From contig JAIEMV010000018.1 of NCBI GenBank assembly GCA_019751875.1, forward strand, positions 1 to 64,000: 64,000 bases of DNA. The letters are read 5' to 3'. Source of the DNA: Hyphomicrobium sp. (GTDB lineage: Bacteria; Pseudomonadota; Alphaproteobacteria; Rhizobiales; Hyphomicrobiaceae). A model generated the notes under the pieces. The model ran no database searches. It was not told where the DNA came from and saw only the letters and a program-made list of their open reading frames with translations. This document shows positions 42,976 to 49,885 of the stretch, piece after piece. A program made the translations under genes and the position numbers. Within the stretch, counting starts at the first letter, position 1, and each line of letters begins with the position of its first letter.

Positions 42976-43917
42976 ATGTCACACCGATACGGTGGATCAA
43001 ACAAATCACGCTCCCGTTCGCGCGATCAGGACGATGACCTCGGTGGCCAGTGGGGACAGGGTTCGCGTCAGCAAGGCTCGCAGCAGGGCTGGGGCCAGCG
43101 TGGACGTCAGCAGGACATGGAAGATCAAGGCTGGGGCAGCCAGGGCGGATATGGCCAGCAGGGCGGCGGCTATGGCTACGGCGGCCAGCAGGGCGGCTAC
43201 GGTTCAGGCGAGAGCGGCTGGCGTGAACAGGGTGGCTATGGCCAAGGCGGCCAGAGTGGATATGGCCAGGGTGGCCCGAGTGGATATGGCCAGGGTGGCC
43301 AGAGTGGATATGGCCAGGGCGGCCAGAGTGGATATGGCCAGGGCGGCCAGAGTGGATATGGCCAAGGCGGCCAGGGTGGCTATGGCCAGGGCGGATACGG
43401 TCAGGGCGGATATCAGTCTGGCAGTTATGGACATCAGGCCGGCTATGGCACCTCGGGCCAGAGCGGCTGGGGTCAGAGTGGAAGCGGCTATGGCCAGGGA
43501 CAGAGTGGCTATGGACAGGGTGGTCAGGGCGGCCAAAGCGGTTTTGGCCAAAGTGGCTACGGGCAAGGCGGTAGCGAGCACGGTGGCAACTGGATGACGG
43601 AGCGCATGAGCGAACACCATCGTGACGACCATGATCCGGATTACCGGCACTGGCGTGAAGAGCAGCTGCGTTCCCTCGATGAAGAGTACGACGCCTGGCG
43701 TCAGGAACGGCGGCAGAAGTTCTCCGACGAATACAACAACTGGCGTAAGAACCGTAGCTCAGGCAGCGGCTCTTCGGGTTCGTCGAGCGGCTCTTCTGGC
43801 CGATCAGGGTCATCCAGCTCTGGATCGTCTGGCGCGTCGGGAACTTCAAGCTCTGGCTCGGGTTCCTCCGGCAGTTCGTCATCCGGCTCTGGCAGCGGCT
43901 CGAGCGGATCGCGTTAA
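42976..43917 (+). CDS. Prion-like low-complexity Gly/Tyr/Gln/Ser protein with a charged C-terminal module
   Basis: 313 residues, cytoplasmic by appearance (no signal peptide). Residues 1-200 are built of Gly, Tyr, Gln and Ser with six tandem YGQGGQSG-type octads, resembling eukaryotic FUS-like phase-separating domains in composition. Residues of about 205-265 are a structured, highly charged helix region (DPDYRHWREEQLRSLDEEYD then AWRQERRQKFSDEYNNWRKN) of the W-R...D.EY type seen in other alphaproteobacterial stress proteins. The last 50 residues are a Ser/Gly tail. AAGGAG precedes ATG 42976. A canonical EcfG promoter predicts stress induction. The function is unknown. Confidence 0.85.
   Translation: MSHRYGGSNKSRSRSRDQDDDLGGQWGQGSRQQGSQQGWGQRGRQQDMEDQGWGSQGGYGQQGGGYGYGGQQGGYGSGESGWREQGGYGQGGQSGYGQGGPSGYGQGGQSGYGQGGQSGYGQGGQSGYGQGGQGGYGQGGYGQGGYQSGSYGHQAGYGTSGQSGWGQSGSGYGQGQSGYGQGGQGGQSGFGQSGYGQGGSEHGGNWMTERMSEHHRDDHDPDYRHWREEQLRSLDEEYDAWRQERRQKFSDEYNNWRKNRSSGSGSSGSSSGSSGRSGSSSSGSSGASGTSSSGSGSSGSSSSGSGSGSSGSR
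43237..43380 (+). repeat. Six tandem 24-base coding repeats
   Basis: Six in-frame units of 24 bases, each starting TATGGCCA and encoding YGQGG(Q/P)(S/G)G, with few third-base changes. The near identity suggests recent expansion by slippage or unequal crossing over. Confidence 0.9.
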
Positions 43918-43949
43918 AGGCGGCGAGCACGTCCTCGTCATGTGGATCC

Positions 43950-43977
43950 GGCGGGCCGTTATTGCGGCCCGCCTTTT
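43950..43977 (+). terminator. Intrinsic terminator
   Basis: GGCGGGCCG and CGGCCCGCC form a perfect 9-base stem with a TTATTG loop followed by TTTT. It separates the low-complexity gene from ku. Confidence 0.85.
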
Positions 43978-43992
43978 GTCAGGAGCGTACCC

Positions 43993-44886
43993 GTGGCACC
44001 CCGTCCTCAATGGAAGGGCTATCTGAAGCTCTCTCTCGTTTCGTGCGCCGTGAACATGTATCCGGCGCTGACATCATCCTACCGCACGCGATTTCATACT
44101 CTCAATCGTGCCACGGGCCATCGGGTAAAGCGGCAATACATCGACGCCGAAACAGGCGATGTTGTCGAACCTGATGAACAAGTGAAGGGCTATGAGATCG
44201 CGAAAGACGAGCACATCCTCGTTGAGGAGGAAGAACTTGCAAAGATTCCATTGGAGGCTACGCATACCATAGACATCGACACCTTCGCGGAAGCCAAGGA
44301 AGTGGATGTCCGGTATCGGGATACGCCTTATTATTTGGTGCCCGACGGGCGCGTGGCTCAGGAAGCTTTTGCGGTCATTCGCGACAGCTTGAAAGAGCAG
44401 AAGCTCGTTGCCTTGAGCAGGGCTGTCCTCGCACGGCGCGAACGCATCATTTTGTTAGAGCCTTTTGAGAGAGGAATTCTCGCCTCGACGCTGCACTTTC
44501 AGGATGAGCTGCGCGACGCCGATGCCGTATTCGAGGGTATCGAGGACGTCAAACTTAACGGCGAGATGATGGAGCTCGCGGCGCATATCATGAAGCAGAA
44601 GCGTAAGCCGTTTGATATCGCCGTTTACAAGGATCGCTATGAGGAGACGCTCGCAGCTCTTCTTTCGGGCAAGACCAAATCGCTTCCGGTCATGCGTCAC
44701 GATGAGCCCAAGCCGACGAATGTCGTCAATCTGCTCGATGTTCTAAGAAAGAGTTTGGAGCAAGAGAGCGGTAAAGCGAAAGCACCGACTAAGGGCGGCA
44801 GCAAAGCCCCGGCGCGGGCACTGACCAAGAGTGCAGCTAAAGGCAAGCGCTCGGGCTACACGAAGAAAGAAGCGCGGGGGAAATGA
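43993..44886 (+). CDS. ku: Ku protein for non-homologous end joining
   Basis: 297 residues. WKGYLKLSLVSCAVNMYPAL, VKRQYIDAETGDVVEPDEQV.KGYE and the YRDTPYYLVPD then ALSRAVLARRERIILLEPFE stretch are Ku core landmarks. The homodimer rings around broken DNA ends and recruits ligase LigD. Residues of about 255-297 are a Lys/Ala-rich tail (KAPTKGGSKAPARAL), typical for DNA contact. The start is GTG 43993 with AGGAG seven bases upstream, not the frame start at 43942, which lies inside the terminator. No ligD is in the window. Confidence 0.94.
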   Translation: MAPRPQWKGYLKLSLVSCAVNMYPALTSSYRTRFHTLNRATGHRVKRQYIDAETGDVVEPDEQVKGYEIAKDEHILVEEEELAKIPLEATHTIDIDTFAEAKEVDVRYRDTPYYLVPDGRVAQEAFAVIRDSLKEQKLVALSRAVLARRERIILLEPFERGILASTLHFQDELRDADAVFEGIEDVKLNGEMMELAAHIMKQKRKPFDIAVYKDRYEETLAALLSGKTKSLPVMRHDEPKPTNVVNLLDVLRKSLEQESGKAKAPTKGGSKAPARALTKSAAKGKRSGYTKKEARGK

Positions 44887-44913
44887 CGGCTCCTGCGGCG
44901 CTAAACGAAGAAA

Positions 44914-44941
44914 ACCGCCGCTGAACGTGTTCAGCGGCGGT
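44914..44941. terminator. Bidirectional terminator between ku and the DUF892 gene
   Basis: ACCGCCGCTGAAC and GTTCAGCGGCGGT form a perfect 13-base inverted repeat, with AAAA on the left and TCTGTTTT on the right, serving both convergent genes. Confidence 0.88.
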
Positions 44942-44946
44942 CTGTT

Positions 44947-45432
44947 TTACTCAGCAGCTTGGCGGTTTACGTTTTGGAGCGCAACTTCCGTCAATAGTTT
45001 GTCAGCCCGTTTCTCTTCTTCGAGTGTCTGTTCCAGCAGACCCTTCGCCTGGCTGAGACCGATCTGGTCCGCCCAGGCAATCAGCGTGCCGTAGCGCGCG
45101 ATTTCGTAATGCTCGACAGCCTGACCGGCTGCGATAATGCCGGCATCGAGAACTGACTTATCATCGATCTCGCTCATGACTTCTTCGGCTTCCTCGAGAA
45201 GACCATCAACGGCCTCGCATTCTTCGGTCGAGGGCGCTTCATCGACAAACTCGAATACTTCATCAAGTCGCTGGATCTGCTTTTCAGTCTCGGCAAGGTG
45301 CGCGTTCAGCACGTTGCGCAGCTCGTTGGTCTCCGCCTTCTCGATCATCATGGGCAGCGACTCCATGATCCTTTGCTCCGCGTAATAGACGTCCTGCAGA
45401 GTATGCACGAACAGGTCTTTCAATGTTTTCAT
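44947..45432 (-). CDS. DUF892 ferritin-like protein (YciE/YciF family)
   Basis: 161 residues. MKTLKDLFVHTLQDVYYAEQ, RIMESLPMMIEKAETNELR and the second half DAGIIAAGQAVEHYEIARYG then TLIAWADQIG form the four-helix bundle of the family, with Glu and His residues spaced as in diiron ferritin-like proteins (E19, E61, H126 region). Family members are stress-induced and may handle iron or peroxide; the activity is not established. An EcfG-like (GGTT) promoter lies at 45501-45525. The gene converges on ku across a shared terminator. Confidence 0.9.
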   Translation of the reverse strand: MKTLKDLFVHTLQDVYYAEQRIMESLPMMIEKAETNELRNVLNAHLAETEKQIQRLDEVFEFVDEAPSTEECEAVDGLLEEAEEVMSEIDDKSVLDAGIIAAGQAVEHYEIARYGTLIAWADQIGLSQAKGLLEQTLEEEKRADKLLTEVALQNVNRQAAE

Positions 45433-45500
45433 GGCGTGCGTCCTCAGGTTGGTTTTGCCCCGTGCCCCGGTGTCACGGCTCGCACACGGTCATCATCTTC

Positions 45501-45525
45501 AACCAAGCACACGTCTTCTGGTTCC
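45501..45525 (-). promoter_or_regulatory. EcfG-like promoter (GGTT variant) of the DUF892 gene
   Basis: Minus strand GGAAC (45525-45521), 16-base spacer, GGTT (45504-45501). The -35 box lies eight bases from that of the divergent PRC-barrel gene. Confidence 0.52.
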
Positions 45526-45533
45526 GCTTGCTT

Positions 45534-45559
45534 GGAACCATTCCCGGAGCCGCCACGTT
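45534..45559 (+). promoter_or_regulatory. EcfG-type promoter of the PRC-barrel gene
   Basis: GGAAC at 45534-45538, 17-base spacer, CGTT at 45556-45559, about 95 bases before ATG 45655. Confidence 0.72.
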
Positions 45560-45654
45560 CAAGTGTTCCGTTGCAAAGTCAAAGATTTCAACATCGAGCG
45601 ATCCGTTTGGATGTTGCCTGACCTGCAGCCGCCAACCCATCTGGAGGTACTGCC

Positions 45655-46143
45655 ATGAAATCATTTCTCAGCCTTGCTGCCTTGAGCCTGATGGCCGGAT
45701 ATGCTGTCGCGCAAACAACAGCTCCGCCGACCACAACGACTCCGCAAGCCACTGAGCCACCGGCAGCGCAGCAACCCTCTGCCACTCCGCCTTCAGCCAC
45801 AAAGCCGAATGAGCAGGAGGTCAAGAGCGGCAACGTCACGTGGTATCAGCGGACAAACGACGACTGGCCGGCGAGTGAAATCATCGGAACGACAGTTCGC
45901 AACAACGCCGGCGAAAGCATCGGCGACGTGAACGAACTGATCCTTGCTAATGATGGCAAGGTGCGCGCGGTGGTGATCGGCGTCGGTGGCTTTCTCGGCA
46001 TGGGCGAACGTGACGTCGCCGTGGCTTTCGATTCGCTGAAGATCACGCGCGATGAGGATAATGACGAAGTCATCACGATCGATACCACTAAGGACGCGCT
46101 GTCGAACGCGCCGAAGTGGGAGCGTCGTGGCACCAGTGGCTAA
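45655..46143 (+). CDS. Secreted PRC-barrel domain protein
   Basis: 162 residues. The signal peptide ends near GYAVAQ. A Pro/Thr-rich linker (about 20-52) leads to a PRC-barrel: IIGTTVRNNAGESIGDVNEL, DGKVRAVVIGVGGFLGMGER and DVAVAFDSLKITRDEDNDEV. Secreted PRC-barrel proteins are frequent in Rhizobiales stress regulons; the ligand is unknown. GGAGGTACTGCC precedes ATG 45655. The gene is divergent from the DUF892 gene. Confidence 0.88.
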   Translation: MKSFLSLAALSLMAGYAVAQTTAPPTTTTPQATEPPAAQQPSATPPSATKPNEQEVKSGNVTWYQRTNDDWPASEIIGTTVRNNAGESIGDVNELILANDGKVRAVVIGVGGFLGMGERDVAVAFDSLKITRDEDNDEVITIDTTKDALSNAPKWERRGTSG

Positions 46144-46154
46144 CGCGCTGCCGT

Positions 46155-46179
46155 GGAACCATTGACCCTGGGAGAGGTT
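46155..46179 (+). promoter_or_regulatory. EcfG-like promoter (GGTT variant) of sodC
   Basis: GGAAC at 46155-46159, 16-base spacer, GGTT at 46176-46179, some 115 bases before the sodC start. Confidence 0.42.
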
Positions 46180-46293
46180 GAGGGGCGGACAGGCGCCGTC
46201 CCCCAGTCCCTCCCCCCCAACGGCGTCTGCCGGCGGCTCGTGATCGATGCCCGGCTCGCGAGCCGCCATTGCTTCAACTCGGTTTAGTCTGCC

Positions 46294-46887
46294 TTGGAGT
46301 GCGTTGCCGTGCAGTGTCGCGTTCTTTTCCCACTGAGAGACAGATCACGTTTCATCGCAGGGTATATCGCAGTCGCTCTCAGCATCACGTCTGTACACGC
46401 GCAAACGCCGAAGCCGCTGGAGGGTGAGAGCGTCAGCGTAGCATTGAACGCTGTTACGACGTCGGGCATTGGTGAACCCGTTGCCAGGGCGGAGTTGGTG
46501 CAAGCTCCGCAAGGTCTTCAGATTGTGATCGTTGCTACCAGGCTGCCTGTCGGCCCACACGGCTTTCATGTCCACGAAGTAGGGAATTGTGGTCCGAAGG
46601 AAAAAGACGGCAAGATGGAAGCGGCGGGTGCTGCCGGCGGACATTATGATCCAGAGCAAACGGGAAAGCATGCAGGCCCCGACAAGGGCGGCCACAAGGG
46701 TGACCTGCCACTACTCAACATCACTGAAGACGGCGATCAACAGCGCAGTGCATTCGTCGTACGGGGCCTGACACTTGCTGAGATCCGCGGGCGCAGTCTC
46801 ATGATCCACGCCGGTGGCGATACGTATTCCGATGAACCGCCGATGGGAGGCGGAGGCGCCCGCATCGCGTGCGGGGTCATTCCGTGA
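46294..46887 (+). CDS. sodC: Cu/Zn superoxide dismutase, periplasmic
   Basis: 197 residues. A signal-like hydrophobic segment (about 20-36, ending VHAQ) targets it to the periplasm. Metal ligands by motif are His92 and His94 (GFHVHE), His117 (GGHYDP), His126, His134, Asp137 (KGGHKGDLP) and His172 (MIHAGGDTYSD). Cys99 and the cysteine in RIACGVIP fit the usual disulfide. It removes superoxide outside the cytoplasm. The start is uncertain: TTG 46294 is used, and GTG 46309 is possible. The next gene begins seven bases after the stop. Confidence 0.9.
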   Translation: MECVAVQCRVLFPLRDRSRFIAGYIAVALSITSVHAQTPKPLEGESVSVALNAVTTSGIGEPVARAELVQAPQGLQIVIVATRLPVGPHGFHVHEVGNCGPKEKDGKMEAAGAAGGHYDPEQTGKHAGPDKGGHKGDLPLLNITEDGDQQRSAFVVRGLTLAEIRGRSLMIHAGGDTYSDEPPMGGGGARIACGVIP

Positions 46888-46894
46888 GTGCCCT

Positions 46895-48193
46895 ATGAAG
46901 CGACGCGTGCTCGGCGCTACAGAGGCGTCCCGATCGGGCTATTCGCACTACATGCAGCGAAAGATCGACGAGCTAGCTCTGATAGAGGAGCGTCTCGCTC
47001 ATCCCCCTCCACCGCCGCAGATAAATCATCTGGGCGCGCTGCTAAACCGAAAATTCAAAAGTGCTGCGCTGTGCCGTGCGGAGTTGGCTGCCGCCCAGTG
47101 GTCACAGACCGAGACGCGGTGGAAATCTGGTCCGTGCGGCTCGGGCGCGTTCCTATTTGATTACGAGTATCAGCGCGCGGACCTAGCGGTTGTTGGGCCG
47201 CCCGCCTATTCGATCCGGGGTCTAGAAAAGCAGTTGCTCGCGACGCAATACACCACGTCCGGAATGGCCGCGTTGGCGGCCTCGCTCCTTGCTGTTCAAC
47301 GCTTATGGCCCGGCTGCAGCTTCGAGGCGCGAGCAGACGGATATCCCGAGACGCGCGAACTCATCGAACTTCTGGGGGTAGATCAACATGATGGCAGCGC
47401 CCGCGTCGGGATCGTCGATTCAACAGTCGATACGCCGCTCGCGGCGCGGACCCGACTGAAAGATGCAGCTGTTGCGATTTTTGACACATCCTGTTTCGCT
47501 GCTTCGTCTTCTCGAATTCGCGCCATCACGACGATCGCGCGCGATTTGGATGTGCCGCTCATCCTGATCCGCAGCCACACCAAGTTGGACTGCCTAGGCC
47601 TAGATTATGGTCGGCTCGGCTCTGTTGTCGTGACAAAGAGTCGGGCGGCGGGCGGCCCTGAGTTGGAACTCAATCGTCTAATTACCGACTTCATCCGCCT
47701 GACCGGTGCGGCGGCACTGCCATTGCATTTTCCGCCGTTCGCCAGTGGCGAGATTTATCGCTCCCTGAGCCGTGCGCGCTCAACGTGGACGATTCGCTGT
47801 ACTCGGCTGATCGATTTGCATCTGAGGCGGTTTGTCGAACTTGACGTCCGATCGTTTTCGCATGGGCTGTATATCGTCTTCTATCCATCCTTCTACGCGC
47901 GCAAGGAGGAGGCTTCAGAAGCTGCCGCCGGACTTGTTGCTCGGCTGATGGACGACGACATCCCTGCGCGGCATGCTGGATCGTTTGGATTTGACTTTTT
48001 TGGCTGCGATTGGTTCGAGGATCCCGAGAGCGGACGTATCGGGCTCCGCCTTTCTGTAGGTGATCTGCCGCTTTGCCTTATCGAACGAGCGATTGGTACG
48101 ATCGAACAGTGGCTTGACGCGACCCTCGACGCCGCAACCGTTGAACATGACCAACACATCTCAGGAACCCCCGCAGATAAAACCCTCCGATGA
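46895..48193 (+). CDS. Putative PLP-dependent fold-type I enzyme
   Basis: 432 residues from ATG 46895. QLLATQYTTSGMAALAASLL looks like the phosphate-binding start of fold-type I enzymes. RVGIVDSTVDTPL recalls the Asp that pairs with the PLP ring. LILIRSHTKLDCLGLDYGRL has a Ser-x-Thr-Lys-like stretch where the Schiff-base lysine is expected. The C-terminal small domain follows (RHAGSFGFDFFGCDWFEDPE). It is clearly a real, conserved-looking protein, but the subfamily is not recognisable and I assign no reaction. It follows sodC by seven bases without a good ribosome site and may be co-transcribed. A Cys/Met-type lyase is one alternative. Confidence 0.55.
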   Translation: MKRRVLGATEASRSGYSHYMQRKIDELALIEERLAHPPPPPQINHLGALLNRKFKSAALCRAELAAAQWSQTETRWKSGPCGSGAFLFDYEYQRADLAVVGPPAYSIRGLEKQLLATQYTTSGMAALAASLLAVQRLWPGCSFEARADGYPETRELIELLGVDQHDGSARVGIVDSTVDTPLAARTRLKDAAVAIFDTSCFAASSSRIRAITTIARDLDVPLILIRSHTKLDCLGLDYGRLGSVVVTKSRAAGGPELELNRLITDFIRLTGAAALPLHFPPFASGEIYRSLSRARSTWTIRCTRLIDLHLRRFVELDVRSFSHGLYIVFYPSFYARKEEASEAAAGLVARLMDDDIPARHAGSFGFDFFGCDWFEDPESGRIGLRLSVGDLPLCLIERAIGTIEQWLDATLDAATVEHDQHISGTPADKTLR

Positions 48194-48209
48194 ATGTTCA
48201 TCGGAGGGT
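48182..48209 (-). terminator. Intrinsic terminator for the 48861-48240 transcript
   Basis: ACCCTCCGATGAA and TTCATCGGAGGGT form a perfect 13-base stem. On the minus strand it is followed by TTTTATC. It overlaps the stop codon of the plus-strand PLP gene, and may end that transcript too. Confidence 0.75.
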
Positions 48210-48239
48210 AGTACATGTTGATCACCACACCACTAGCGC

Positions 48240-48623
48240 TTAGGGCGTCACGGCCTCGCGGGTCGTGCTGCCGGCTGGGTTGCCATCGGCGGGTGGAGCA
48301 GGTGCGGCAGGGGCTTGATCCTGCGTCACAGCAGGCGCGGCCGGAGCTTGACCGGCTTCTTGCCGATCACCGCGAACGGCGAACTGCGCCACGGCTGCGG
48401 CCAAGATAAATACGAACATCAATCCAATAAAAAATCCGATGACCGAGCCCAAGCCGACTGGGCGTCGATCGACCCGACCGCGAAGTGTCGTCGACTCAGA
48501 CGCGAGATCACCGCCCAAATCCGAACGCGGGGGTATCGAGCGATCGGTGGAGGGAGGGTAACCAGGGCCTGCATTCGGCATCGGGCCGGAGCCGGTTGGA
48601 CGACCGACGGGTAAATCATTCAT
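48240..48623 (-). CDS. Single-pass membrane protein with disordered Pro-rich ends
   Basis: 127 residues. A proline-rich, charged cytoplasmic half (1-57) is followed by one helix, LGSVIGFFIGLMFVFILAAA, and a Pro/Ala/Gln-rich exterior tail. The family is not recognised. The start overlaps the stop of 48616-48861 by eight bases, so the two are translationally coupled. It shares its layout with several other small proteins in this island. Confidence 0.72.
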   Translation of the reverse strand: MNDLPVGRPTGSGPMPNAGPGYPPSTDRSIPPRSDLGGDLASESTTLRGRVDRRPVGLGSVIGFFIGLMFVFILAAAVAQFAVRGDRQEAGQAPAAPAVTQDQAPAAPAPPADGNPAGSTTREAVTP

Positions 48624-48861
48624 TGTTGGTACTCCTCATGGCGTCACGATTGGATCGCTTGCGAAGAAAGTTCGCGAGAAGCAGCACGCCGATCGCCAGG
48701 GCCACGCCGAGTGTGAACATCATCAAAGTTCCGACTGGATCCTCCGTCGGAGACGGTGTCGTCGGCGCTTCCTGTGCGATTGCGATGGCTGGAACAAGTA
48801 CCAGTGGTGCTGCGTATGCGAGGCGGAAAGCTCCCGCCCGTCTCAAGTGTCCACGCATCAT
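48616..48861 (-). CDS. Small membrane protein with signal sequence and one further helix
   Basis: 81 residues from ATG 48861 (GAGG five bases upstream; ATG 48858 is also possible). An N-terminal signal-like segment (AYAAPLVLVPAIAIAQE) and a second helix (VGTLMMFTLGVALAIGVLLL) followed by basic residues FLRKRSNRD suggest an inner-membrane protein with a small periplasmic loop (PTTPSPTED). The family is unknown. A weak EcfG-like site (GGAAC-N16-TGTT) lies upstream at 48894-48918. Confidence 0.7.
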   Translation of the reverse strand: MMRGHLRRAGAFRLAYAAPLVLVPAIAIAQEAPTTPSPTEDPVGTLMMFTLGVALAIGVLLLANFLRKRSNRDAMRSTNNE

Positions 48862-48893
48862 CAAAGCCTCAGTTGCCGTATGTGTATCTGGAC

Positions 48894-48918
48894 AACAGGC
48901 TCAGTCGAGTTTGGTTCC
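48894..48918 (-). promoter_or_regulatory. EcfG-like promoter (TGTT variant) of the 48616 gene
   Basis: Minus strand GGAAC (48918-48914), 16-base spacer, TGTT (48897-48894), 32 bases before the gene. Confidence 0.4.
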
Positions 48919-49035
48919 GCACGTGATCGGAGGCGCACGTCGCGTTGGCAACCAATGCATGGGGGTGGTGTTGTTCAATGAAGCAACCGACCGCTGCCGG
49001 CTCAGGTCGGGAGTGGCCAATCGGGACTGATAGCC

Positions 49036-49176
49036 ATGCTCTCTCGAATGGAATGGATACCGCCTCCGCCGCCTCCACCTGCGCCGCCAACTTCAAGTGA
49101 GAAATGGTTGGCAAGCATGACGATCATCGCTGGCGCGTGCCTGATGATCATGGGGGTCATTGCGTGCTTTTTTTAG
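49036..49176 (+). CDS. 46-residue proline-rich membrane microprotein
   Basis: A short frame from ATG 49036 to TAG 49174 encodes a run of prolines (IPPPPPPPAPPT, residues 8-19), the polar stretch SSEKW, then a hydrophobic helix (TIIAGACLMIMGVIACFF) to the C-terminus. The layout (Pro-rich head, C-terminal anchor) looks designed and resembles nearby small stress proteins. The ribosome site is weak and no family is recognised. ATG 49048 is an alternative start. Confidence 0.5.
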   Translation: MLSRMEWIPPPPPPPAPPTSSEKWLASMTIIAGACLMIMGVIACFF

Positions 49177-49206
49177 AGACGGGTCGCGAAGCTGAAGGCC
49201 GAATGT

Positions 49207-49232
49207 AAACGGGAGCCGGTCGGCTCCCCGTT
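49207..49232. terminator. Hairpin between convergent small genes
   Basis: AACGGGAGCCG pairs with CGGCTCCCCGTT over 11 bases with one bulge. It is flanked by A residues on the left and TTTGAC on the right, between the 49036 and 49258 genes. Confidence 0.55.
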
Positions 49233-49257
49233 TGACTCGTGGACCCGTTTTCGCGCG

Positions 49258-49623
49258 TTAGAAATTGTGCTTCACACTTCCGCGGATTTGAAGATCATCC
49301 GACTGATCCTGCGGGTCAGGCGTGACAGGGCGGGTTTCGTTAGCCCCATAGAGAAGCTCAAGGCCGAAATCCATTTTGGGGAGGACGCCCAATTTACCGA
49401 GGCCCGGAATACGCACCTCTGTGCCTTCCAACGGCTTCCGTGCCTCTTCAGGCGTCAGCTGCATTTCGGCCGGTTGGGTGCCCGACCCGGGTTGGGGGGC
49501 AGCAGCCGGCTGTGATGGCTGCGCTTGCGGCGCGCCGCCCACGGTCTGTTCTTGAAAAGCCATCGCCGGCAGCGCTGCGCCCAACAGCACGGCCGATAGG
49601 CTAACGACGTGTCTCAACTTCAT
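49258..49623 (-). CDS. Secreted protein of unknown function
   Basis: 121 residues from ATG 49623. A signal peptide ends at ALPAMAFQ. A Pro/Gln/Ala-rich linker leads to a C-terminal part, EGTEVRIPGLGKLGVLPKMD, FGLELLYGANE and IRGSVKHNF. The terminal Phe and beta-like alternation recall the last strand of outer-membrane proteins, but the chain is too short for a barrel. The family is not recognised. Confidence 0.7.
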   Translation of the reverse strand: MKLRHVVSLSAVLLGAALPAMAFQEQTVGGAPQAQPSQPAAAPQPGSGTQPAEMQLTPEEARKPLEGTEVRIPGLGKLGVLPKMDFGLELLYGANETRPVTPDPQDQSDDLQIRGSVKHNF

Positions 49624-49885
49624 GGTCCGCAAAACCCCGCTCCGGACGACTCTTAATCCGGACAATGACGCTCGCACCTGTCGAAAACAAGGATGGGAGG
49701 CCAGCTCTTAATGGTCGCTGAAGGATTGTGCCAGCGGTGTGGTTTCTCTGTCATGTTGCCGATTTGCAACATGATGAATTTCGGTAGGAACACTGGAATG
49801 ACCCATATCTTCTTTCCCTTTGTTCATCCGTCACTACGGGCGAGGGCTTGAAGCCAGACCCCCGGGTAGATCAACCAGTGAGACG

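Noticed and set aside
43237-43380. Regular 24-base repeats that could suggest a CRISPR-like array
   Set aside because: There are no unique spacers, the units abut directly, and they translate in frame within a single gene.
42758-43930. Long open frames in the other two phases and on the opposite strand of the low-complexity gene
   Set aside because: They are side products of the repetitive GC-rich sequence, have monotonous His/Arg/Ser or Met/Ala composition and no ribosome site.
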